This document shows positions 16,945 to 24,450 of a stretch of 36,408 bases of DNA, piece by piece. Numbering within the stretch: the stretch's first letter is position 1; every line of letters starts with the position of its first letter. The notes beneath the pieces were generated by a model, which made no database searches, had not been told where the DNA came from, and saw nothing but the letters and a program-made list of their open reading frames with translations. The stretch is from Argonema galeatum A003/A1 (GTDB lineage Bacteria > Cyanobacteriota > Cyanobacteriia > Cyanobacteriales > Aerosakkonemataceae), in assembly GCF_023333595.1 (NCBI RefSeq), contig NZ_JAIQZM010000049.1:1-36408 (forward strand), written 5' to 3'. Made by a program: the position numbers and the translations under genes.

Positions 16945-17090
16945 AAAAGTCAAAAGTCAAAAGTCAAAAGTCAAAAAATAATTAATGACAACTGACAACT
17001 GACCACTGACCACTGACCACTGACCACTGACCAATCACCAATCACCGATGACTAATCACCAATCACCAATCACCAATCACCAAATAGCTG
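16943..17090. repeat. Three adjacent heptamer repeat families
   Basis: In order: GTCAAAA units (about 16947-16976), CTGACCA/CTGACAA units (about 16988-17031) and AATCACC units (about 17033-17082). The last family includes the start codon and the first dozen codons of the AtzG-like gene. Such short tandemly repeated repetitive sequences are a known cyanobacterial feature. Confidence 0.85.
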
Positions 17091-17251
17091 AATATGTCGA
17101 TCTAATGGCAAAATTAATCGATTTGCCCCTAGATCCAGAACACCGGAACGGTGTAATAGCAAATATGACTATAATTGCTGAAATTGCTCAACTGGTAAAC
17201 GAATTTACCCTGCCCGACGAAATCGAAGCCGCTACAGTGTTTCAACCATGA
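17048..17251 (+). CDS. atzG: AtzG-like small amidase subunit (DUF4089)
   Basis: A 67-residue protein. From residue 13 (IAEYVDLMAKLIDLPLDPEHRNGVIANM) it matches the AtzG/DUF4089 family, a GatC-like subunit that binds and stabilises AtzE-type amidases (HpxX-like). The first twelve residues (MTNHQSPITNHQ) come from AATCACC heptamers, and the only ATG before the conserved core lies in that repeat. Its TGA stop overlaps the ATG of the amidase gene (ATGA), so the subunits are translationally coupled. Symbol given by family resemblance; the host pathway is unproven. Confidence 0.82.
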   Translation: MTNHQSPITNHQIAEYVDLMAKLIDLPLDPEHRNGVIANMTIIAEIAQLVNEFTLPDEIEAATVFQP

Positions 17252-18636
17252 GTCAAGCTTATCCTGATGCTACTCAAATTGCTGAAGTAGTGCGGGGACA
17301 AGAAGTTTCCGCCAAATCTATTGTCGCCGCTGCACTGTCTCGAATTGCTGCCCAAAATCAGACGCTCAATTGTTTTACTACTGTGATGGCGGATAGCGCT
17401 TTAGCTGATGCAGAAAGAATCGATCGCGAAATCGCCCAAGGCAAAGACCCCGGTGTTTTGGCAGGTGTACCCTTCGCAGTTAAAGATTTATTCGATATCG
17501 CCGGTATAACTACCCTAGCAGGTTCAAAAATCAACGCTGAAAATCCTCCAGCTACCCGCGATGCTACCGCCGTCGCCAGACTCAAACAAGCTGGTGCTGT
17601 ACTGGTGGGTGCGTTGAATATGGATGAGTACGCCTACGGTTTTGTTACCGAAAATAGCCATTACGGTGCTACCCACAATCCCCACGATCGCACTCGTGTT
17701 GCTGGCGGTTCCTCTGGCGGTTCTGCGGCTGCCGTTGCTGCTGGCTTAGTACCAATTACCCTTGGTTCGGATACCAACGGTTCCATCCGCGTACCCGCAG
17801 CGTTTTGCGGTATCTTCGGGCTAAAGCCTACTTATGGTCGTTTGTCAAGAGCAGGTGCGATATTATTTGCGGGAAGTTTCGACCATATCGGGCCTTTTGG
17901 TCGTTCCGTGCGCGATATTGCTACAGTTTTTGATGTCCTTCAGGGAGAGGATTCAGCCGATCGAGTTTGTACGAATCGTCCGATCGAACTGTGTTTGCCG
18001 CAACTGAAGTTGGGGATTGAGGGTTTGCGAATTGCCGTGGCAGATGATTATTTTGCTACGGGTGCGGAACCGGAAGCGTTAGAAGCAGTAGCAAAAGTTA
18101 TCGGTGCTTTGGGTGTCAAAGAGAGTGTCACAATACCAGAACCTGACCGAGCAAGGGCAGCGGCGTTTGTAATCACAGCTAGTGAAGGTGCTAATTTACA
18201 CTTAAAAGATTTGCGATCGCGATCGCAAGATTTCGATCCGGCAACACGCGATCGCTTTTTGGCAGGTGCTTTGATTCCGGCGAACTGGTATATTCAAGGA
18301 CAGAGGTTTAGGCAGTGGTATCGCGATCGCGTCCGCAAAATCTTTGAGAATATCGATATAATTATCGCCCCCACAACTCCCTGCATTGCCCCTCCAATTG
18401 GACAAGAAAAAATGGTAATTGCTGGGGAAGAAATATTAGTTCGTCCGAATTTAGGTAGATTTACCCAACCCCTATCATTTATCGGTTTGCCGATAATTTC
18501 AGTGCCAATTCAACGTCTCGGAGATATGCCTTTGGGAGTGCAAATTATTGCCGCACCTTACAACGAAGCGCTAGTTTTGCGAGTGGCGGCAGTGCTAGAA
18601 TCGCAAGGAATTGTGACTGCACCAGTTGTGCAGTAA
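17248..18636 (+). CDS. atzE: AtzE-family amidohydrolase (amidase signature)
   Basis: A 462-residue amidase-signature enzyme, the GatA-like catalytic partner of the AtzG-like protein. The Ser-cisSer-Lys triad is visible: Lys79 in FAVKDLFD, the cis-Ser in GGSSGGS (Ser156 probable), and nucleophile Ser179 in GSDTNGSIR. The characterised AtzE hydrolyses 1-carboxybiuret to allophanate in cyanuric acid breakdown. Related operons (hpx) act on purine/oxamate-type amides. No cyanuric acid hydrolase or allophanate hydrolase is seen here, so the natural substrate is open. Cotranscription with the NCS1 permease suggests import followed by deamidation. Confidence 0.9.
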   Translation: MSQAYPDATQIAEVVRGQEVSAKSIVAAALSRIAAQNQTLNCFTTVMADSALADAERIDREIAQGKDPGVLAGVPFAVKDLFDIAGITTLAGSKINAENPPATRDATAVARLKQAGAVLVGALNMDEYAYGFVTENSHYGATHNPHDRTRVAGGSSGGSAAAVAAGLVPITLGSDTNGSIRVPAAFCGIFGLKPTYGRLSRAGAILFAGSFDHIGPFGRSVRDIATVFDVLQGEDSADRVCTNRPIELCLPQLKLGIEGLRIAVADDYFATGAEPEALEAVAKVIGALGVKESVTIPEPDRARAAAFVITASEGANLHLKDLRSRSQDFDPATRDRFLAGALIPANWYIQGQRFRQWYRDRVRKIFENIDIIIAPTTPCIAPPIGQEKMVIAGEEILVRPNLGRFTQPLSFIGLPIISVPIQRLGDMPLGVQIIAAPYNEALVLRVAAVLESQGIVTAPVVQ

Positions 18637-18645
18637 ATCAAAAAC

Positions 18646-19593
18646 ATGACCAATCAAATAGCTGATTATGACAATCCTTGGAAAGAAGCGATCGCAATTT
18701 ACTTCAAATCCTTCATTGCCTTCTTTTTTCCAGACATTTATGAAACCATTGACTGGCGAATCAACTATGAGTTTCTCGATACCCAATTACAACAAGTAAT
18801 GCGGGACGACGATATTGGACTGCGAGAAGCCGATAAATTAGTCAAAGTTTGGCTAATGGACGGATCGGAAACTTGGGTGCTGATTCACCTAGAAGTCCAA
18901 AGTCAATACCAGTCAAACTTTGCCGAAAGAATGTATGTTTACAATAGCCGCATTTTCGGGCTTTATCGGAAAAGAGTAGCCAGTTTGGCAATTTTGGCAG
19001 ATGAAGAAAAGTCTTGGCGACCTCAAGAATACGGATATGAAATCTGGGGGTGTCGGGTTTTATTAAGGTTTCCCGTGGTGAAGTTGCTAGACTATATAAA
19101 TGAGTGGGAAACTTTGGAAAAAAGTCCCAATCCCTTTGCTGCGATCGTGATGGCGCATTTGAAAACTCAAGCAACGCGCCAAAAACCACAAGAGCGACGG
19201 GAATGGAAAGCGAGTATCGTCAAGACTCTCTATCAACGGGGATACAATCGAGCGGAGGTGCGAGAGTTATTTCGCTTAATCGATTGGATGATGACTTTAC
19301 CAAAAAATCTAGAAACTGAGTTCCGACAAGAAATAAATAGTTACGAGGAGACAAATAAAATGCGTTACGTTACCAGTATTGAGCGTTTAGCCCGCGAAGA
19401 AGGAATGATAGAAAAGGGTCGGGAGGATATAATTGATGTCCTCCAGATTCGATTTCAAGATCTACCTGGGGAACTGGTGCAGGAAATTAATCAAATTGAG
19501 GATGTCGAACAACTGAAAACCTTGCACAGGCAAGCAGTTACGATCGGATCTTTGGCAGAGTTTCAGCAGGCGATCGATCGGCTCAAATCATAG
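18646..19593 (+). CDS. Rpn-like PD-(D/E)XK nuclease-fold protein
   Basis: A 315-residue cyanobacterial-type protein with an N-terminal nuclease-like domain: early INYEFLD, then LVKVWLMDGSETWVLIHLEVQSQ, giving a D...EVQ motif like the PD-(D/E)XK core of Rpn/transposase-like proteins. This is followed by helical segments and a C-terminal part (REEGMIEKGREDIIDVLQIRF) typical of the family. It starts 9 bases after the amidase stop, so it may be read through, but is unlikely to share its function. A partial relative ends the window (36112-36408). Enzymatic activity is inferred from family only. Confidence 0.8.
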   Translation: MTNQIADYDNPWKEAIAIYFKSFIAFFFPDIYETIDWRINYEFLDTQLQQVMRDDDIGLREADKLVKVWLMDGSETWVLIHLEVQSQYQSNFAERMYVYNSRIFGLYRKRVASLAILADEEKSWRPQEYGYEIWGCRVLLRFPVVKLLDYINEWETLEKSPNPFAAIVMAHLKTQATRQKPQERREWKASIVKTLYQRGYNRAEVRELFRLIDWMMTLPKNLETEFRQEINSYEETNKMRYVTSIERLAREEGMIEKGREDIIDVLQIRFQDLPGELVQEINQIEDVEQLKTLHRQAVTIGSLAEFQQAIDRLKS

Positions 19594-19693
19594 GAATTAC
19601 GCCAATAAACCCGGTTTGGCTGAAAAATAGTGGGTTTCACACTTAAAGATCTACCAAGAAACCGGGTTTCTAGTCCTGTGGGGTCTAATTCCT
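19592..19693. repeat. Short MITE-like element with AGGAATTA inverted ends
   Basis: AGGAATTA (19592-19599) and TAATTCCT (19686-19693) bound 102 bp that includes the near-palindrome AGAAACCGGGTTTCT and a related AAACCCGGTTT. A further AGAAACCGGGTT copy lies near 22142. Non-coding. Confidence 0.5.
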
Positions 19694-19745
19694 GAATCAG
19701 AAACAGGAGAGCAAACTATCTAAAACGATAAGTAGGGTAGTCGAG

Positions 19746-20411
19746 ATGATAACAACAGACAAAACTTTAGTCGAACAACCCGTTCCGGCAGTCGCCAGAG
19801 AAACTAGAGTGGTGATGAAAGGCGTTAGCTGGGAAACTTACAAAAAATTGATGGCAGAAGTAGGAGACGATCGCGCTTGGAGAATTGCTTACGATCGAGG
19901 AGTGTTGGAAATTAAAATGCCGTTATTAGAACACGAAGTTCCCAAGGGATTGCTAGAGAGTTTTGTAGAAGCAATTGCAGACGAACTCGGTATTGAGGTA
20001 CTGAAAGCTGGGTCGCTAACGCTGGAACGGGAAGATTTAACAAACGCGATCGAACCTGATTCTTGTTTTTACATTCAAAACGAAGCGCAAGTTAGAGGAA
20101 GAGAGGAAATAATTCTTCCTGGCGATCCCCCACCAGATTTAGCGATCGAATCAGATTACACCAGTTCTTCTGTGAATAAAGAAGCTCTTTATTCCGCTTT
20201 AGGCGTTCCCGAACTGTGGCGATACACTAAAAAAACGCTTTTGGTTTATCAAAGAGTTGAGGGAGGATACGAACAGTGCGAACAAAGTTTAGCATTTCCC
20301 TTTTTGCCAATTACTGAAATTCCCAGCTTAATCGAGCAAAGTCGGACAATTGGACAGAGAAGTGCAGTGCGGTTGTTTCGGCAGAGAATTCGAGAAATTT
20401 TGGATAGTTAA
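19746..20411 (+). CDS. Uma2 family (DUF820) endonuclease-like protein
   Basis: A 221-residue Uma2 protein with the restriction-endonuclease-like fold common in cyanobacteria. Family motifs: VVMKGVSWETYKKLM, YDRGVLEIKMPLLEHE, EPDSCFYIQNE, PPDLAIESDYTSSSVNKEALYSALGVPELWRY. The usual VEVD core reads AIESD here, keeping the acidic residue pair. The biological role of Uma2 proteins is not established. Closest in-window relative by sequence is the gene at 35401-36057. Confidence 0.9.
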   Translation: MITTDKTLVEQPVPAVARETRVVMKGVSWETYKKLMAEVGDDRAWRIAYDRGVLEIKMPLLEHEVPKGLLESFVEAIADELGIEVLKAGSLTLEREDLTNAIEPDSCFYIQNEAQVRGREEIILPGDPPPDLAIESDYTSSSVNKEALYSALGVPELWRYTKKTLLVYQRVEGGYEQCEQSLAFPFLPITEIPSLIEQSRTIGQRSAVRLFRQRIREILDS

Positions 20412-20445
20412 TTAACTGGTAATAGTGATGATTGAAAAAATCTGT

Positions 20446-20802
20446 TTACTCCAACCTCCAGTCATAGATAGTGCTTTCTTGCTGGTTATTTGCGGTTGAT
20501 ACAAAGAGAGTTTGCCCTCTAGCATTCCTAAATTGAAACAGACAAAGCCCTAATCCAGTTCCAGAACAATCAACAACTTCTGGATAGCCTTTTTTGATTA
20601 AGTAATCAATGACACCGTTTCTATCTGGATTATTCACTTGTTCGGAATTAACTACAGGTCGCCAGCCTCGTCGAATTAATAGAGTCCTGGCTTGTGCGTA
20701 GTTCATATTTCGCCGCAGTCTGGGCAATGATTGTGCAAAAGATGAAAATTGAACCGAAAAAATCGTACTTATAAGCACGCTGGCAAAGAGTAGTTTAGTC
20801 AT
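20446..20802 (-). CDS. Small secreted hypothetical protein
   Basis: A 118-residue precursor with a signal peptide (MTKLLFASVLISTIFS, cleavage likely after SFAQ). The mature part has a conserved-looking MNYAQARTLLIRRGWRPV helix and two cysteines (VVDCSGTGLGLC) that could form a disulphide. Similar small exported proteins are common in cyanobacteria, but no function is known. Monocistronic, on the minus strand, converging with the Uma2 gene. Confidence 0.75.
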   Translation of the reverse strand: MTKLLFASVLISTIFSVQFSSFAQSLPRLRRNMNYAQARTLLIRRGWRPVVNSEQVNNPDRNGVIDYLIKKGYPEVVDCSGTGLGLCLFQFRNARGQTLFVSTANNQQESTIYDWRLE

Positions 20803-21016
20803 TGTTTAAATTCCTAAGTATAAAAGAGTTCATGCTGGTACTGTTGAAGATCTGTTCTACACGGTGCAAAGCAATCAGGTTATCGAGGCGCGTACTGTTT
20901 CATTTTAACTGAGCGATCGCATCTGATGCGAGTTGACTGACTGATAAAATAAGAGCGATCGCGTATGGCGGCGATCGATATTGTCTTAGTCTTAGCGATC
21001 CTGCTACCATGTCTTG

Positions 21017-21865
21017 ATGAGTATAAAGAATAACGTTCAAGCCAGACCGGGATGGTCTTTAGATCGACGAGAGCCAAAAGTAATCCAATCTCTAATGCCA
21101 GTGTGGGACTGGCTGTATCACCACTATTTTCGGGTTCAAACCAGCGGCTGGCACAATATCCCACCCTACGGAAAAGTTCTGTTGGTAGGCTCTCATAATG
21201 GGGGACTGGCTGCCCCGGATATGTTTATGATGATGTACGACTGGTTTCGACGTTTTGGGTGCGAACGGCCTGTCTACGGTCTGATGCACCCCCGTGTGTG
21301 GGAGGTTTCTTTGCCGATCGCGCAAATGGCTGAAAAAGCGGGAGCTATTATGGCACATCCTAAAATGGCGATCGCAGCTTTGCGCCAAGGAGCAAGTGTG
21401 CTAGTCTACCCCGGTGGTGCGGAAGATGTTTTTCGACCGCATCAGTTGCGCGATCGAATCTATTTTGCAGGACGCACAGGGTTTATCAAGCTAGCGTTGC
21501 GGGAGGAGGTGCCGATTGTACCTATGATTTCCCACGGCGCTCACGATACTTTGATAGTTCTGACTGACATTTACAAACAAATGCAGCAGCTACACGAGTG
21601 GGGAATGCCTTGGCTGTTTGATATCGATCCGGTTGTCTTCCCGATTTATCTGGGACTGCCTTGGGGACTGGCGATCGGCCCTCTTCCTCATATTCCATTA
21701 CCAGTAACTATTCATACTCGTGTTTGTCCTCCGATTATTTTTGAACGTTACGGTAGGGATGCAGCAAGCGATCGCGAGTATGTTGATGCATGCTACGAGA
21801 CAGTTTGTACTCAGATGCAGCAAGAATTGTACTCTTTAATCAAGCGTAGCCAAGCACAGAGTTGA
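21017..21865 (+). CDS. Lysophospholipid/diacylglycerol acyltransferase-like protein
   Basis: A 282-residue protein of the LPLAT superfamily, MGAT/DGAT-like branch. The catalytic block is GSHNGGLAAPD (His with downstream Asp, spaced wider than the classical HX4D). The acceptor-site block is VLVYPGGAEDVFR, and VPIVPMISHGAHDT follows. It would transfer an acyl chain from acyl-CoA or acyl-ACP to a hydroxyl on a lipid or other acceptor at the membrane. ATG at 21017 is preferred over the TTG one codon earlier. Substrate unknown. Confidence 0.85.
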   Translation: MSIKNNVQARPGWSLDRREPKVIQSLMPVWDWLYHHYFRVQTSGWHNIPPYGKVLLVGSHNGGLAAPDMFMMMYDWFRRFGCERPVYGLMHPRVWEVSLPIAQMAEKAGAIMAHPKMAIAALRQGASVLVYPGGAEDVFRPHQLRDRIYFAGRTGFIKLALREEVPIVPMISHGAHDTLIVLTDIYKQMQQLHEWGMPWLFDIDPVVFPIYLGLPWGLAIGPLPHIPLPVTIHTRVCPPIIFERYGRDAASDREYVDACYETVCTQMQQELYSLIKRSQAQS

Positions 21866-21904
21866 TATCATGTCCGGTCGATCGCCCATGATAAAACTTT
21901 CTCA

Positions 21905-22116
21905 GGTATGTTGTTGCGCTTCAGCGCTCTTTAATACCAAATCCGGGTTATTTACCCCCTTTATAGTGTGAAGTGTAGGGGTGAAGCTATCTTCGGCAAT
22001 AAGTGTATTCCCAAGAGCCAAAGCCTTTCTACCGCAATGCTTCACCCAACTTATGGATAACGGGGGTTTTTATCCCGGATTTGGTATAAGATAGCGCTGA
22101 AGCGCAACAACATACC
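21905..22116. mobile_element. 212-bp MITE-like element with long inverted ends
   Basis: The left end begins GGTATGTTGTTGCGCTTCAG and the right end is its exact complement (24 bp perfect). Homology between the arms continues imperfectly through TACCAAATCCGGG to about 50 bp per side. The interior is non-coding and includes a TACCGCAATGCTTCACCC stretch. No open frame, so it is non-autonomous. No obvious target duplication was seen at the borders. Confidence 0.75.
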
Positions 22117-22167
22117 AAATATTTAACTATGACTGAATACCCAGAAACCGGGTTCCTAATAACCCTG

Positions 22168-22596
22168 TTATTCCAGACGACGAGAAAAATAGTTTCCTTT
22201 AATCTCCCGATTGAAAAATTGCCCAGTTGAATCAGCTGCCTTCATTTCTTCCCAAATTTCTTCATCCACATCCTCATATTGATAAACCGAGCCGTTCTTA
22301 AACTCAACTTGTAATAGGTGATGATCTGGATCGTATCCCACCGCGTTTGCCATTGTCGAATGCACAGGTAGGATATGAAGTTCCGTTTCCACACCCGGCA
22401 AATCGTAAAAATTAACCGAATCAGCACAGTCATCAGAAACAACTGCATTCAATTGCACAAGTCCTTCGTAAGCAGCAACAGGTGCCGGAATTTCAATAAC
22501 ATCTATGGTATCTCCCCTGTCAATGACCAATCCCAGATAATTATCATCGTGACTGATTCCTACAATGTTGCTCAAATCAATTTTGGTAAATTTCAT
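22168..22596 (-). CDS. KTSC-domain protein
   Basis: The ATG at 22596 (MKFTKIDLSNIV) is chosen because a strong GGAGAT ribosome-binding site lies 5 bases upstream. The longer frame would add 31 residues coded by a repeat-like GTTCGCGCAGCG stretch. The 142-residue protein has an N-terminal part with alternating hydrophobics (YLGLVIDRGDTIDVIEIP) and a C-terminal KTSC domain (YDPDHHLLQVEFKNGSVYQYEDV, then FFNREIKGNYFSRRL). KTSC domains occur alone or with nucleic-acid enzymes. The role of this combination is unknown. Confidence 0.75.
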   Translation of the reverse strand: MKFTKIDLSNIVGISHDDNYLGLVIDRGDTIDVIEIPAPVAAYEGLVQLNAVVSDDCADSVNFYDLPGVETELHILPVHSTMANAVGYDPDHHLLQVEFKNGSVYQYEDVDEEIWEEMKAADSTGQFFNREIKGNYFSRRLE

Positions 22597-22773
22597 CAGT
22601 ATCTCCTTTTTCAATTTTATAGCGCTTTGCAACTGAGTGAAGTACACTTTGTAGGGGCGTTCGCGCAGCGGTGCGGATGCACTTAGCATTGTGTAATTAA
22701 CGTTTCTGTTTTAAGTTAACCCTCATTCCGCAATGCTTCGCCCTGCACTTGAGTGAAATCTGAAATTTTAAAT

Positions 22774-23862
22774 CTACTTCACCTTGTTCTGATTCTTAGC
22801 TTGTTCGATCGCAATTTCTTTCACGGCTTGGAAAGAATTGATATTCGACGATCCTTCGATCGCCTTCACCGCCAAATCTTGCACCTGCTTGAGCGCAGCA
22901 TCCAGTTGTTTGGAGAGAGTTTGAATCCGAGTATCTTGATTTTGAATAGTTTCTTGCAGCGATTGAATTCGCACTTCGTAATTGCGCTTAGAACCTTCGA
23001 TTTCTTTAGCAATCAAATCGGCTTTCACCTTAGCTTGGTGAGAAGCGATACCCTTACCTTCTTCCTTAGCCCGTTTGATAGCAGCTTCCAATTCTTTGGG
23101 CATATTTTCAACTTTCACTTTCAATTCGGTAAATTGGGTTTCGCGTTCAAGAATTGCTTTTTCTCCTTCTGCCCATTGTTTCTCCTCAGTTTGCTTGAAT
23201 TCGTCAAGTTCCAAGTACAACCGCTTCTTCTCTTGTTCGTATTCTTCATTTGAAAGTTGACGTTGCAAAGTCAGATCGTAAGTATATTCTTTATCATCCC
23301 GTTGGCGCGTTTTGCTTTGGGTTTCATTGCGTTCTTTGATAAAGCGGCGGCGTTCTTCCTGTTCCTTTGCCCACGTCTTTCTTGACTGGGTTATTGCTTG
23401 TTCAACGTCATCTTGACGCAGGCGCTGTTCCTCAGTAAAAGTTTTGGAACTATCCTCGTACTGTTCAATTAACTCATCCAAACTACCGTCGGTTGCTTGC
23501 AGATTGTGCAAAGCAACCAACTGCTGCTTTTCTTCTGTTACTTTTCGCTGCACATCCTGAAGTTTGAAAGCTTCCAAAGTCAACTTTTCCGACAAATCGC
23601 TGACTGCACCGCCAAAGTTGAGTTGCAGAAGATTCAATCCATCAATAATCGATTCCATTTTTTGCTGACTCAATTGAACAGGTTTTATCGGAACTCCTGC
23701 TGTGGATGTAGTAGATTTACCGTTGTCGATTGGTTGGGTGGTTTTTGGTTCTGGTTTTTGCATTAATTGTGTCTCCAATTCTTTCTTTTCTTTCAACAAT
23801 TCATCAAATGCAGTGAGAATTTCAGCCTTAGTATTCTTATCGTTGGGACGTTTGATAGTCAT
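22774..23862 (-). CDS. Coiled-coil protein A (paralogue pair)
   Basis: A 362-residue soluble protein that is largely coiled coil from about residue 75 to 350, with a short Lys-rich N-terminus (KAEILTAFDELL) and Thr/Pro linker. It is a clear paralogue of the protein at 24451-25464: both share K-A-(E/K)-I-L-x-A-F near the start, LxLQLxFGxxxxxLSxxLTxExxKL, a middle QSRKxWxxEQxE, AKVKADL, and an ending of QLxxALxQxQDLAxxA. A TGGAG ribosome-binding site precedes the start. Such cyanobacterial coiled-coil proteins are annotated only as hypothetical or myosin-like. Some others polymerise into filaments, but this has not been shown for this pair. Confidence 0.8.
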   Translation of the reverse strand: MTIKRPNDKNTKAEILTAFDELLKEKKELETQLMQKPEPKTTQPIDNGKSTTSTAGVPIKPVQLSQQKMESIIDGLNLLQLNFGGAVSDLSEKLTLEAFKLQDVQRKVTEEKQQLVALHNLQATDGSLDELIEQYEDSSKTFTEEQRLRQDDVEQAITQSRKTWAKEQEERRRFIKERNETQSKTRQRDDKEYTYDLTLQRQLSNEEYEQEKKRLYLELDEFKQTEEKQWAEGEKAILERETQFTELKVKVENMPKELEAAIKRAKEEGKGIASHQAKVKADLIAKEIEGSKRNYEVRIQSLQETIQNQDTRIQTLSKQLDAALKQVQDLAVKAIEGSSNINSFQAVKEIAIEQAKNQNKVK

Positions 23863-23898
23863 AGGTGAACTCCAGTTGATAAATGTGGGATTTTCTAG

Positions 23899-23924
23899 GG
23901 TGCGTTACGCTTCGCTAACGCACC
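23899..23924. repeat. GGTGCGTTA palindromic repeat, copy 1
   Basis: A perfect hairpin with GGTGCGTTA/TAACGCACC arms and loop CGCTTCGC, between coiled-coil gene A and the truncated Uma2 gene. Copy 2 is 24 bp away. Confidence 0.75.
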
Positions 23925-23948
23925 ATTGTTAGAATGTGTTCGAGATTC

Positions 23949-23975
23949 GGTGCGTTATGCTGTCGCTAACGCACC
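23949..23975. repeat. GGTGCGTTA palindromic repeat, copy 2
   Basis: The same arms as copy 1, loop TGCTGTCGC. Its right arm encodes the last codons and stop of the truncated Uma2 gene on the minus strand. Confidence 0.75.
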
Positions 23976-24331
23976 CTACGCTTGACTACGATGGAGGTAT
24001 GAGTGATGTCAGATTTGCCGCCTGCTTCGGGTTCCAAACGCAGTAGTGCATCGGGTTGCGGTTCGTTGTCTGCATCTAGCCGAACGGTAGCGTTATCCCC
24101 CAAACGAACTCCAGGTGTAGCAGCACGGTAAACTCCCAACCAGGTGATGATTAAACTGTGTGGTTCGGCATGGCTGGCAAAGCGTAGAGGTGAAGCCACG
24201 TAAACAACTCCTTCGATTAATTCAGCTTTTTTGAGATTGGGCATGGTGTGGTAGCGGCGTTCAAATTCCGGGCGGGTAAGGCGATCGCCACTTTCCAACG
24301 GCGGTACTTTGATGGTGGGTGTCACAGACAT
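23966..24331 (-). pseudogene. Truncated Uma2 family gene
   Basis: The start at 24331 (MSVTPTIKVPPLESGDRL) is preferred: GAGG lies 8 bases upstream, and the longer frame runs into an intergenic repeat. The N-terminal half of a Uma2 protein is intact (FERRYHTMPNLKKAELIEGVVYVASP, then QPDALLRL). After PEAGGKS the sequence jumps to DITHTS, which in other Uma2 genes follows the catalytic VVEV strand about 30 residues later, and then ends in RRVR. The final codons and stop are provided by a palindromic repeat. At 121 codons it lacks the catalytic core and is probably non-functional. It separates the two coiled-coil genes. Confidence 0.75.
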
Positions 24332-24369
24332 ACGAATTTCCTCAAACTTTGCATTCATTCTAAGATCCT

Positions 24370-24450
24370 GTAGGTTGAGTTGAACAAAGTGAAACCCAAC
24401 ATCTTTGTAACTCTGATTATGGTTGGGTTGAGGTACGAAACCCAACCTAC
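24370..24450. repeat. GTAGGTTG inverted-end repeat
   Basis: An 81-bp element with ends GTAGGTTGAGTT and AACCCAACCTAC (inverted, one mismatch) and internal GAAACCCAAC copies. It abuts the stop codon of coiled-coil gene B. Its end motif is shared with the 7741-7994 element. Confidence 0.65.

Noticed and set aside
16943..17090. Repeat array as a CRISPR
   Set aside because: Units are 7 bp, adjacent, with no spacers of constant length and no cas genes nearby.
17248..18636. AtzE-like gene as GatA (tRNA amidotransferase)
   Set aside because: The overlapping DUF4089 partner and the NCS1 permease context fit AtzEG; GatC and GatB are not nearby.
18646..19593. Rpn-like gene as a true transposase with an insertion sequence
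   Set aside because: No terminal inverted repeats or target duplication were found around the gene; the family is named transposase-like by fold only.
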